Shown one piece after another: positions 56,708 to 64,000 of a stretch of DNA of 64,000 nucleotides. Position 1 is the first letter of the stretch; the number at the start of each line of letters is the position of its first letter. This DNA comes from Alteromonas sp. a30 (GTDB lineage: Bacteria; Pseudomonadota; Gammaproteobacteria; Enterobacterales; Alteromonadaceae), in assembly GCF_026788005.1 (NCBI RefSeq), contig NZ_JABEPE010000001.1:372001-436000 (forward strand), written 5' to 3'. The notes under the pieces were generated by a model, which was given only the letters and a program-made list of their open reading frames with translations, searched no databases and had not been told where the DNA came from. A program made the position numbers and the translations under genes.

Positions 56708-57595
56708 CTACTGTGCACTATTTGGCATATCTGGCACCAAAACCGTTGGGTCAACGCGCTGATTAAGCCAATTCATCCGCCAATCTAAATGCGCTCCGGT
56801 TACTCGACCTGTCGCACCAATCTCCGCAATTAACTCGCCCTGCTTTACCTTTTGCCCAGCTTTTACATGACCTTTGCTTAAATGCAAAAAAGTAGAGGTG
56901 ATACCATGACCATGATCGATGATAAGTGTGCCACCAGAATAATACATATCAGGATGATAAAGAGTCACGATACCATCAGCAGGCGCATATACTGGTTGCC
57001 CTACGGGACCAGCTACATCGACACCAAAGTGTGGACGTTTGGGCTTGCCATTTAATACTCGTTGGCTACCGTACACCCCGGAAATTGGCCCTGTTGCTGG
57101 CCAAATAAAGTCTTGCATAAAATCGATACGGTCATCACGTAATTTCCGCGCTTTTGCCACCGCTTGGTTATCTTCACGAATCCGTTTCAACACGGACTCT
57201 GGCGGCGTTACCATTTTGGGAGGTAATCCTTCAATCTTTTGAATTTTATAATCGCGTTGAGTTAACGTGATGTCATGTTGATGAGTCTGGCCTTTGTGAG
57301 TCCATTTTACAGTTTGTTTTAACTCAGCATCACGATTAAAACCTAAAGCAAAGAAACCTGATGTCGCTACTTGAACCGCTTTATCGTTTAGCCAAACCTT
57401 ATCCCCTGATGCTACCTTGCCACGCAATAATGTGCCTTGTGTTAATTCACCAAATAAGGTTAAGCCGTTTCCTTGATAAACCTGAGATTGGCTTAACCGA
57501 GGCCCCGGAAGCGATGTATTAGAAATAGCAAAGCCCGAAAAGGCTAATAATAAAAGCGCAACAGATAGAGGAAAAACAGCATTTAGCTTAGGCAT
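56708..57595 (-). CDS. M23 family metallopeptidase (LytM domain)
   Basis: The 295-residue protein has a signal peptide (about residues 1-26) and a C-terminal LytM/M23 domain with Zn-ligand and catalytic residues in HFGVDVAGPVG and STFLHLSKGH. An N-terminal region with an Ig-like beta domain and a helix (KRIREDNQAVAKARKLRDDR) precedes it. It is a periplasmic peptidoglycan endopeptidase by family. The chosen ATG, 57595, has GGAG nine bases upstream and overlaps the end of the QueD-like gene by eight bases; the longer frame to 57643 begins inside that gene with no ribosome-binding site. Confidence 0.88.
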   Translation of the reverse strand: MPKLNAVFPLSVALLLLAFSGFAISNTSLPGPRLSQSQVYQGNGLTLFGELTQGTLLRGKVASGDKVWLNDKAVQVATSGFFALGFNRDAELKQTVKWTHKGQTHQHDITLTQRDYKIQKIEGLPPKMVTPPESVLKRIREDNQAVAKARKLRDDRIDFMQDFIWPATGPISGVYGSQRVLNGKPKRPHFGVDVAGPVGQPVYAPADGIVTLYHPDMYYSGGTLIIDHGHGITSTFLHLSKGHVKAGQKVKQGELIAEIGATGRVTGAHLDWRMNWLNQRVDPTVLVPDMPNSAQ

Positions 57596-58463
57596 TAACA
57601 ATGGCTCCTTTGCCCACACCTTCATATGCAAGAACAGTGACACTTGCCTCTGGCGTCATTTTCTTCTGCTCATCTGCAACAAATTGTGCAAGGCATTCAA
57701 CGGTGGAATCAGTATCGATAATTTCGCATTCTGCTACAGGGATCGCAAGTTCAAAGCGCCCCTGAGAAGACTCATAAGCAAATATGTAATGTTCGCCACT
57801 GGGTTGAGAGTTTTCCTCGCCAGAAAACAAAGCAGACTCCTGAACTCTATCTTCTTGTGTACCAATATAAATATCTTGCCAGCGGTTTGCCCAAAACGCT
57901 TGCCACTGCTGGCTGCTTTTTCCATCTAATTGAATGTCAATTTTCGAACGGTGCCCATGGGCAATGCGTTGACAGTTGCCATCATGCTTTTTTAAACCAT
58001 GAGTATAGTGATAAAACGGAGTATTAATGACTTCTGTGCGCAGCACTAATTCAATCGCAGCCACATTACCCGGCAATTGTGTCGCGATAATTTCTTTCAG
58101 GTATTGCTTTACCGAATCCATGGTGACTTCTTCGGCATAAATAAAGGCATAAGCTTCGTCAGGACAATTTAAGTGAATGCTTTTGTTAGGACGATTAAAG
58201 TGCACTTTTACGGAGTCGTCTTTGGATTGATGAAAGACCTTTGTAAAAGGATGCTCCATCGGCACAAGAAGTTTGTGGTCAACGTATAAATCAATCAGCC
58301 CTTTAAGCTGTTTTTTTACTTTACCGAAGTCCAGCACCATGCTTTCTTCGTTTAAATCACCGTTTAAAATGACATCAACAATCCAACTTTCTCCCACCAT
58401 TCCACGTTTCGGGCATAAATAGGAAAAATCCATCACTGTCAGATCATTTACAAACAATTGCAT
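57588..58463 (-). CDS. Two-domain 6-carboxytetrahydropterin synthase (QueD)-like protein
   Basis: The 291-residue protein seems to hold two tandem 6-PTPS/QueD-like units. The N-terminal unit has GESWIVDVILNGDLNEESM and MVLDFGKVKKQLKGLIDLYVDHKLLV; the C-terminal unit has a His-rich segment, FYHYTHGLKKHDGNCQRIAH with HGH, that fits the zinc- and Cys-containing active site, and STVECLAQFVADEQ. QueD makes the queuosine precursor 6-carboxytetrahydropterin. The usual protein is about 120 residues, so this is a long, two-domain variant; one unit may be inactive. No other que gene is close. The gene overlaps the M23 peptidase gene, which suggests coupling rather than shared function. Confidence 0.75.
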   Translation of the reverse strand: MQLFVNDLTVMDFSYLCPKRGMVGESWIVDVILNGDLNEESMVLDFGKVKKQLKGLIDLYVDHKLLVPMEHPFTKVFHQSKDDSVKVHFNRPNKSIHLNCPDEAYAFIYAEEVTMDSVKQYLKEIIATQLPGNVAAIELVLRTEVINTPFYHYTHGLKKHDGNCQRIAHGHRSKIDIQLDGKSSQQWQAFWANRWQDIYIGTQEDRVQESALFSGEENSQPSGEHYIFAYESSQGRFELAIPVAECEIIDTDSTVECLAQFVADEQKKMTPEASVTVLAYEGVGKGAIVNA

Positions 58464-58734
58464 TAAAATTACAAACCTCTGATTACAACACCACTACGTT
58501 TTCTTTATATGACTATTGAGAGAAACTGAGAAAAACGTGGGTCGCCTAAGTAAATTGGGCCGAGATTATAAAGTGATAGCAGTCTAAACACCAATTCCAA
58601 AATCATCGCCCTTTGCTAACGTTTTTGTCTGTGCCTCAATTGCAACTTCAGATTGTCAGCCACCCACAGACCTTTATCGCAGACTCAGCGTCAATGCAAT
58701 GGCCGTTATTCTGTATATAAAATACGGATTGGGC

Positions 58735-59895
58735 TCATTGCAATAGTCCCCCTTGAGCATTAAAGCAACAACACGCCTCAAGCGACAACTCAACACAAAT
58801 CGAGGATTGCGCTGGAATGGGGACCTCGCTTTTAGTCACGTATGTTTCAACACTACCCTTCGACGTTGGCTGTGCCCAAGACCAATACACAAAGAATTGC
58901 CCATTAAGCAACTCTGTTCGTTCAACCCTTCCTTTAAATCGCATCTTTTTATGATATTTACTGAACGCCACCAAGGTGTTGATTGCGTCTGAAACGGCCA
59001 ACGGCGTACTTTCTTTTACTAACCGCCATGCATCTGGGCGAACACCAACATAACAACACTCCTTTGCTAGCAATTTGCGTAGATTACGCTCAAGGTGTTC
59101 AACGCCGATCACATTGATCTGGGGTGAACCTAATACTTTTGCCACTTGAACAGTCGCTGGCTGAAAATACACCTCTGAAGCCGAGGCAAACTGTAATAAT
59201 TGCGTGCCCGTATTCTGCTTTGTCGTTTTTTCGCGGGTTATGGCACGATACTCACCTTTGTTTTCTTTGCCTAATACCGCAATTCTATCAGCCAGTTGTG
59301 AGGCTTCTTCTTGATCATGAGTCACATACAAGGTAGTAATTGCAAACGCTTGCTGTACCTGTTTAATCTGTGCTTGGAGCTGAGTTTTAGATTGGCTATC
59401 GAGTTTTGAAAGCGGTTCATCCATTAAGAAAATTTTGGGTTGCTGAGCTAAGCATCGCGCCAACGCCACACGCTGCTGTTGCCCACCGGAAAGTTGATGC
59501 GGATACCGGCGCAGAAAATCCGTTAATTCTAAGTTCTCAGCAATCAGTTGCAAACGCTCTTGCTGCACGACTTTTGCAATCGAACTCACTTTTAACGGGA
59601 AGCAAATATTGTCCGCCACATTAAGGTGTGGAAATAAACTGCCTGATTGCGTCATCAAACCAAATTGGCGCTTTTCCGGTTCAAGATGTCGAACAGACGC
59701 AGAATCTAACTGAATATCACCAGAGAAGCTCTCATCTAGCCCTGCAATCATGTGCAATAACGAGGTTTTTCCACACCCGGACTCGCCCAGCAAAACCACA
59801 AATTCACCCGAATGAACATGCAAGTCAAGTTGGTTAAATAACGTTTGCCCGTTAGGTAAGCGTTTGCTGAGCGACGATAGCGTTAGTCTTGCCAT
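58735..59895 (-). CDS. ABC transporter ATP-binding protein (FbpC/PotA-like), orphan
   Basis: The 386-residue ATPase has Walker A GESGCGKTS (37-45), Q-loop MTQSGSLFP, signature LSGGQQQR (135-142), Walker B FLMDEP (156-161) and the switch His in YVTHDQ. Its C-terminal 150 residues read as a TOBE-like regulatory domain (CCYVGVRPDAWRLVKEST). This design fits Fe3+, spermidine or sugar importers. No permease or binding protein is next to it: the gene overlaps yejK by 13 bases, and the next gene is a QueD-like one. The partner proteins must be elsewhere; substrate unknown. Confidence 0.85.
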   Translation of the reverse strand: MARLTLSSLSKRLPNGQTLFNQLDLHVHSGEFVVLLGESGCGKTSLLHMIAGLDESFSGDIQLDSASVRHLEPEKRQFGLMTQSGSLFPHLNVADNICFPLKVSSIAKVVQQERLQLIAENLELTDFLRRYPHQLSGGQQQRVALARCLAQQPKIFLMDEPLSKLDSQSKTQLQAQIKQVQQAFAITTLYVTHDQEEASQLADRIAVLGKENKGEYRAITREKTTKQNTGTQLLQFASASEVYFQPATVQVAKVLGSPQINVIGVEHLERNLRKLLAKECCYVGVRPDAWRLVKESTPLAVSDAINTLVAFSKYHKKMRFKGRVERTELLNGQFFVYWSWAQPTSKGSVETYVTKSEVPIPAQSSICVELSLEACCCFNAQGGLLQ

Positions 59896-60983
59896 CGATT
59901 CAATTGGTCGCGCAAATTAGCCGGTAAGCCTTTTATGGTTAAAATATCGTTTTGTGCATCGTAAAATACTTTTTCACCGAGCAATTTGCGATCAAAGTTC
60001 ATACTGATACCGCCTCCTTGGCCAGAAAATTTATTCAATGTTTTAATCGCTGCTCTATCTGGCTGAAAATTCTCTTCTAGCGGCTCTTCTAAGCTTTGAG
60101 CAAAAGCGTAAAAGTCTTGCTTTTGATCATCTTTAGATAACGTTTCTGCGATGTCTTTTACCGTAACATCTTCGCCAGCTTCTAACTTTTCCTTGTAGTA
60201 ATCGACCAACATTTGACGACTTTCTTGTTTCTCATGTGGGTCAAACTCTTCGTTTTCCAAATATTGCTCTACATTTTCAAGTAACTGTTTGTTTTGCTTT
60301 TTAATGTCGACTAATTCTTCACAGCCCAAGAAATGCATGAAAAAGTCCGATACTTTGCGACCAATACGACCTTTAATAAAACTAATGTAGCGATTTTGCG
60401 CAGGCGAAGTTTGATATTGGGTAATATCCACACGCGCAGCTAATTGCATTTTGGCTAAATCCAAGTGAGAGTTAATGCTGAAATCCAACTCTCCGCTCAC
60501 TTCCACATGCTCTTTGGTGTCGAGCAACGAAATAAGTAAGTAATCCGTGGCTAAAAATTGGAAATGGCTAAACACTAAAAAGCCCGTTTCATCTGTCGAC
60601 ATCGACTGCAAATGATAAGCCAGCAATCCAGCCACATCGCGAGAAAAAGAGACAAAATCGTGCTCTCCTGCAATAAGTTTATCAAGCTGAAGCTGAAATT
60701 CATTTAAAGCATAGGGATTCATTGGTGTTGCTTGTGGAATGGCCCCTTCTTCTGGTTCAGGCGCATCCTGTTCCAATTCTTCTTTGGCGCGTTCTAACTC
60801 TGCTACCGATGAAAAGCCGCCAACACCTTTGCCCGGCTTACTGTTGTAGATATGGTTCAATTCTTGTGCAAGTTGCTCAATTTCTGGCGCAACCTCACAG
60901 GTATCTTGGCGTGGCAAAACAACTAACTGTTGTTCCTTTGCAGCAATTCGGTGCACAATAACATTGTGGATAATAAGAGACAT
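59883..60983 (-). CDS. yejK: Nucleoid-associated protein YejK
   Basis: YejK (NdpA) is a conserved gammaproteobacterial nucleoid-associated protein. The 366 residues begin MSLIIHNVIVHRIAAKEQQ and contain LAYHLQSMSTDETGFLVFSH, DYLLISLLDTKEHVEVSGEL, DLAKMQLAARVDI and YISFIKGRIGRKVSDFFMHF, all typical. An acidic, Pro-rich insert near residues 60-90 (ELEQDAPEPEEG) is longer than in E. coli YejK (335). It is divergent from yejL and yejM, the enterobacterial order. Confidence 0.93.
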   Translation of the reverse strand: MSLIIHNVIVHRIAAKEQQLVVLPRQDTCEVAPEIEQLAQELNHIYNSKPGKGVGGFSSVAELERAKEELEQDAPEPEEGAIPQATPMNPYALNEFQLQLDKLIAGEHDFVSFSRDVAGLLAYHLQSMSTDETGFLVFSHFQFLATDYLLISLLDTKEHVEVSGELDFSINSHLDLAKMQLAARVDITQYQTSPAQNRYISFIKGRIGRKVSDFFMHFLGCEELVDIKKQNKQLLENVEQYLENEEFDPHEKQESRQMLVDYYKEKLEAGEDVTVKDIAETLSKDDQKQDFYAFAQSLEEPLEENFQPDRAAIKTLNKFSGQGGGISMNFDRKLLGEKVFYDAQNDILTIKGLPANLRDQLNRWQD

Positions 60984-61102
60984 ATTCTAGTTTAATCCTT
61001 GTACGAACAAACAAATACTCAGCACTAAGTTAAAGCGCTATGCTAATGGAGCTAGAGTAAATTTGCTGATATATTCCCCATTCAATTTTTTAGGGAGTGG
61101 CT

Positions 61103-61315
61103 ATGCCGCAACAGTCTAAATATTCTGATCAACAATTTGAAGACTTGATGACAAGCATTGTTGAAGTCCTTGAGCGAGAAAATGCTGATCGTGATCTATC
61201 TTTAATGGTGCTAGGCAATATCATTACGCGAATATTCCAACATCAAATACATGAAAAAGATCGCAAAGAAATGGCTCAGCAATTCACGCAAATACTCTTA
61301 AAAAGTATTCAATAA
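61103..61315 (+). CDS. yejL: YejL (DUF1414) protein
   Basis: The 70-residue protein matches YejL throughout: MPQQSKYSDQQFEDLM at the start and DLSLMVLGNIITRI in the middle (E. coli YejL, 75 residues). Start ATG 61103 has AGGGAG five bases upstream. Function is unknown; it sits between yejK and yejM as in enterics. Confidence 0.93.
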   Translation: MPQQSKYSDQQFEDLMTSIVEVLERENADRDLSLMVLGNIITRIFQHQIHEKDRKEMAQQFTQILLKSIQ

Positions 61316-61342
61316 ATAATAATAAGTAAAACTGTATTTAAT

Positions 61343-62884
61343 ATGATTATTACCGAAACACCCAGACGCCAACTTGTCAGCAAGCTTGTCGCTTGGGGAC
61401 ACTGGTTCACTTCAGCCAATATTGTGATTGCCATTGCTATTTCCGGTGTCTATTTATTTAGCTCTCGCATTCCCGATACCGGCCTTGGTCTTGCCTATTT
61501 ATTTAGCAACTGGTTTAGCCATGTTGGTTTTCTCACCTTTATCGCTTTTATTATTTTTATTCTCCCGATTTGTTATCTCGTGCCAAACAGTCGATTTTTG
61601 CGGGGTTACGGTTCTTTTGCCGCGGCTTCTGCCCTCGCATTATTAGCACTAGATGCACTGCTATATACGCGCTACGGCTTACATTTATCGTTTCAAAGCG
61701 CGGAGTTTATTCGCAGTCACGCCAACATAGCAGTTGCAGAACTCAGCACCCGACAATGGGGCTTTTTCATTTTGTCTTTTATTGGCTGGCTTTTACTGCA
61801 ATTGGTGATTGCAAATGCCCTGTGGAAACGCATTGAACGCTTACAAAAACTAAAATGGGGGTTGCCGATTGGCGCAGCCTTCACTGGCATGTTTGTATTT
61901 AGTCACGCCACCCATATTTGGGCTGATGCGGAACTGTATCACCCGGTTATCCAACAAGATGACATGTTTCCATTATCCTATCCTGCTACCGCTAAAACCT
62001 TGATGTCGAAATACGGTTTATTAAGCATTGAATCATATGAACAGAAAAAGCAGCTAGCACTGAATTTAAATAAGCGAGATGTTGCTTACCCCACCGAGCC
62101 TTTGTACTGTGTGGTCGACACGCAACGCAAAGTTGCACTGTGGTTTTTAAGTGAAGGTGATGCGCTTCCTGAAATCGATAAACGCTTGAACTTGCTGCCG
62201 TTGAATCAACATTTTGATTTAAGTTTAAATCAACAAGGCGCGGTAAAAAGTATTTTATATGGCCTACCGGATTTATATCATTGGCAATTGCGTAATCACC
62301 TGCCAATCATGGCTGATCTACCAAACAAATTAGGTTTACCCGTTCATTTATATGCCGAAAATCCCGCTTTAATCGACAACATCAAAGGACAGAAAACCGA
62401 AACATGGGAAAGCTATTTCAATGCTTTTCAAACACAAAGTTCTGGATTATTTATCGGCTTTATTGGCCCTGATGAATTAGAGCAATTGCAAAAAGTATCT
62501 CATTCCAGCAATCACATTTTCATAAGCCAATTGAATGCCAATAGTGCCGTAAGCGCTTTTTCAAATTTTGATATTCACGACTCCTATACGTTGAGTCATC
62601 ATGAAGATATTGCCGCTACGACCTTGTATGAATTAGGTTGTAATGTAAAAGACAGCCTGCACAGTACAGGCCAAAAACTTCAAGGCGCAAATCGTCACTG
62701 GTTAGTCACCAGTCAAAACGATAAGGTTTTAATTTTATATCAACAATTAAAAATAGAAGTCGATTCAAGTGGCAACTTCTATATCTATAATCTTGATGGT
62801 TCGCCCAATAATGCTGCTGAATTAAATACAGGTTTATTAAGCCAGGCAATCAAATTGCTGAGTCGTTTTTCAGAATCCGAGTAA
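61343..62884 (+). CDS. yejM: YejM/PbgA-like DUF3413 membrane protein with shortened sulfatase-like domain
   Basis: YejM (PbgA, LapC) in enterics senses periplasmic LPS and controls LpxC degradation through LapB. The 513 residues have five membrane segments in the first 190 or so, ending in the family's ATHIWADAELYHPVI and FPLSYPATAKTLMSKYGL. The periplasmic part should be a sulfatase-like domain of about 370 residues; here about 304 remain. The usual first strand and active-site-like segment (VLLITVDGLNYSRF in E. coli) is absent, replaced by YCVVDTQRKVALWFLSEG, whereas the end (HYWVTAADNDT-like) is recognisable as NRHWLVTSQNDKVLILYQ. So the domain is degenerate or reshaped. It is the second gene after yejL. 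Confidence 0.82.
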   Translation: MIITETPRRQLVSKLVAWGHWFTSANIVIAIAISGVYLFSSRIPDTGLGLAYLFSNWFSHVGFLTFIAFIIFILPICYLVPNSRFLRGYGSFAAASALALLALDALLYTRYGLHLSFQSAEFIRSHANIAVAELSTRQWGFFILSFIGWLLLQLVIANALWKRIERLQKLKWGLPIGAAFTGMFVFSHATHIWADAELYHPVIQQDDMFPLSYPATAKTLMSKYGLLSIESYEQKKQLALNLNKRDVAYPTEPLYCVVDTQRKVALWFLSEGDALPEIDKRLNLLPLNQHFDLSLNQQGAVKSILYGLPDLYHWQLRNHLPIMADLPNKLGLPVHLYAENPALIDNIKGQKTETWESYFNAFQTQSSGLFIGFIGPDELEQLQKVSHSSNHIFISQLNANSAVSAFSNFDIHDSYTLSHHEDIAATTLYELGCNVKDSLHSTGQKLQGANRHWLVTSQNDKVLILYQQLKIEVDSSGNFYIYNLDGSPNNAAELNTGLLSQAIKLLSRFSESE

Positions 62885-62959
62885 AAAAATGGCAAAAACA
62901 TAATAAAAAGGGTAATCTTCTCGCCCGGTAGTTATTGGGAATTTTCGACACTCTTTTTT

Positions 62960-63874
62960 ATGCTCAGGCAAATCTATTTTTACATCGGATTCGTAATCGG
63001 CAGCTTGCTGAGTTTTAATGTCCTTGCAGGAAGTGGCATTGCAGTGGTTTATCCGAGTGTCCCCTCCCCCTTCAACGAAATTTTCAAAGAGATTATTTCT
63101 GGTGTGGAAGAAGCATACCAAGGCGAAGTTCAAACGCTTGAACTTGCTAAAAAGGATAATCCAGAAAAAGCCGTCGAGTGGATAAACACCGCCAATCCTG
63201 CTGCGGTCATCGCACTTGCATCACAAGGGTATCGTGTTGCAAAAGTAATTAACGGTACACGTCCTGTTTTAGTCAGCGCTTTACCCATTTCCCCAACAGG
63301 ATTATCGGGCATCAGTTTAGTCCCAGCCCCCTCTCAATTATTTAGCGCTTTAGAAGAGCTTGCCCCATCAGTAAAAAGCATCAATGTGGTATACAGTCAT
63401 AGAAGTGAGTGGATTATTCCGCTAGCACAAGCTGAAGCATCTCGGCGCGGTTATCAACTCAATGCGGTTAAAATCGGTACCGTTAAAGAAGCGCTTGAAG
63501 CTTATAATAAAATGCTTTCAACCTTTGATATTATTCGTGAAGCATTATGGATTCCACTTGACCCAATTTCCGGCAACGAGCAAGTCATTGTTCCAAATTT
63601 ATTAGAACGCTCTTGGGAACAAAATCTCATTTTATTTTCTAGCAAACCTGCCCACGTAAAACGAGGCGCACTGTTTTCGTTGTTCCCCAATCACATAAAG
63701 CTAGGTAAGTCACTTGTTACCATGCTGCAAGAAGAACAAAACTTGATCGACAATCCCATCATCAAACCCATGACAGATACTGAGCTTGCCGTCAATTTAC
63801 GAACCGCAGCGCATTTGGGCTTCGAGTACAAAAACCAACAGAAAAGTCAGTTTTATCTGACTTTTCCAGAGTAG
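62960..63874 (+). CDS. ABC-type substrate-binding protein (TrpX/ABC_sub_bind-like)
   Basis: The 304-residue protein has a signal peptide (about residues 1-23, ending VLA) and the two-lobe pattern of the ABC_sub_bind family: PAAVIALASQGYRVAKVIN, TRPVLVSALPISPTGLSGIS, LFSALEELAPSVKSINVVY, IVPNLLERSWEQNLILFSS. Such proteins are often encoded next to sensory genes instead of permeases, and here a membrane sensor begins eight bases later. So it may be a periplasmic sensing partner for that protein rather than a transporter part; this is inference from context. Confidence 0.78.
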   Translation: MLRQIYFYIGFVIGSLLSFNVLAGSGIAVVYPSVPSPFNEIFKEIISGVEEAYQGEVQTLELAKKDNPEKAVEWINTANPAAVIALASQGYRVAKVINGTRPVLVSALPISPTGLSGISLVPAPSQLFSALEELAPSVKSINVVYSHRSEWIIPLAQAEASRRGYQLNAVKIGTVKEALEAYNKMLSTFDIIREALWIPLDPISGNEQVIVPNLLERSWEQNLILFSSKPAHVKRGALFSLFPNHIKLGKSLVTMLQEEQNLIDNPIIKPMTDTELAVNLRTAAHLGFEYKNQQKSQFYLTFPE

Positions 63875-63882
63875 CGTGCCTT

Positions 63883-64000
63883 ATGAATAATGTGAAAAGA
63901 CCCAAACTGCACCGCATGAACATCAAAAAGATGCACCTGAATGCAAGTATCCGCCGACGCTTGCTGAGCTACATCGTTGCAGGCGTTATTATTTTGCTTT
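63883..64000 (+). CDS. N-terminus of a membrane sensor protein (cut by window edge)
   Basis: The last 39 codons read M-N-N-V-K-R..., very basic, then SIRRRLLSYIVAGVIILL, the start of a membrane helix. This RRRLL-helix opening is typical of sensor histidine kinases and GGDEF proteins. The output domain is outside the window. Eight bases separate it from the substrate-binding protein gene, so they are probably one operon. Confidence 0.55.
   Translation, partial: MNNVKRPKLHRMNIKKMHLNASIRRRLLSYIVAGVIILL

Noticed and set aside
1..64000. CRISPR arrays, tRNA or rRNA genes, insertion sequences
   Set aside because: No regular direct repeats with spacers, no cloverleaf with CCA-type end and no transposase were seen on reading either strand.

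Overview
The window reads as a chromosomal segment of a marine-type gammaproteobacterium, most probably of the order Alteromonadales. The evidence is moderate GC, the order hda - DUF2066 - purM - purN - DUF3108, a yejK/yejL/yejM block, a Pla-1/cef (VolA-like) surface lipase, a GlyGly-CTERM (rhombosortase-type) M36 protease, and many proteins of the Alteromonas/Shewanella/Vibrio type. The genus is inference. No rRNA, tRNA, prophage, transposase or CRISPR array was seen. Almost all of the window is ordinary, densely packed core and lifestyle genes.

Layout. 1-4.3 kb: partial hda, a DUF2066 gene, then purM-purN and a DUF3108 protein (purine synthesis, steps 3 and 5). 4.7-7.2 kb: fadE acyl-CoA dehydrogenase behind a PsrA-like operator. 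7.5-11.8 kb: topA, and astB of arginine catabolism. 11.9-16.1 kb: a small coiled-coil membrane protein, a large Ig-repeat lipoprotein and a dicarboxylate/amino-acid symporter. 16.2-22.8 kb: sohB, the VolA-like lipase, yciK and glnS. 23.2-27.3 kb: a LacI-family regulator facing two tandem sugar permeases of the GPH/SLC45 type. 27.7-27.9 kb: a structured, terminator-ended intergenic RNA candidate, the least explained element here. 28.0-35.3 kb: gamma-carbonic anhydrase-like protein, tesB, a Ser/Thr kinase, and the branched-chain 2-oxoacid dehydrogenase operon (E1alpha-E1beta-E2). 35.6-40.7 kb: a lipoprotein divergent from the M36 metalloprotease. 40.9-46.9 kb: nucleotide-pool enzymes yfbR and dgt, a Sel1 protein, msrP-msrQ, a LexA-controlled short sulA-like gene, ychJ and a hypothetical. 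47.2-54.6 kb: a receiver-TPR protein with an overlapping Cys-rich lipoprotein, a DUF6279 lipoprotein, pfkA, a LytS/LytTR two-component pair, an Mpo1-like protein and a PilZ protein. 54.8-60.9 kb: M61 peptidase, M23 peptidase, a two-domain QueD-like protein, an orphan ABC ATPase and yejK. 61.1-64 kb: yejL, a shortened yejM, a substrate-binding protein and the start of a membrane sensor.

The genes suggest a heterotroph using fatty acids (surface lipase, FadE, TesB), branched-chain amino acids (BKDH), arginine (AstB), proteins (M36, M61) and sugars (LacI plus permeases, PfkA), with oxidative-stress repair (MsrPQ) and SOS control (SulA-like). Several starts were moved from the longest frame to codons with a ribosome-binding site, including TTG or GTG starts for purM, the DUF3108 gene, sohB, tesB, the kinase gene, the gamma-CA gene and the DUF6279 gene.

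The best candidates for something undescribed are the 27.76-27.91 kb RNA, with two mutually exclusive stems and no gene downstream on its strand; the structured leader and divergent lipoprotein at the M36 protease; and a short yejM that lacks the usual start of its sulfatase-like domain. All searches named in the findings remain to be run; everything here was read by eye.
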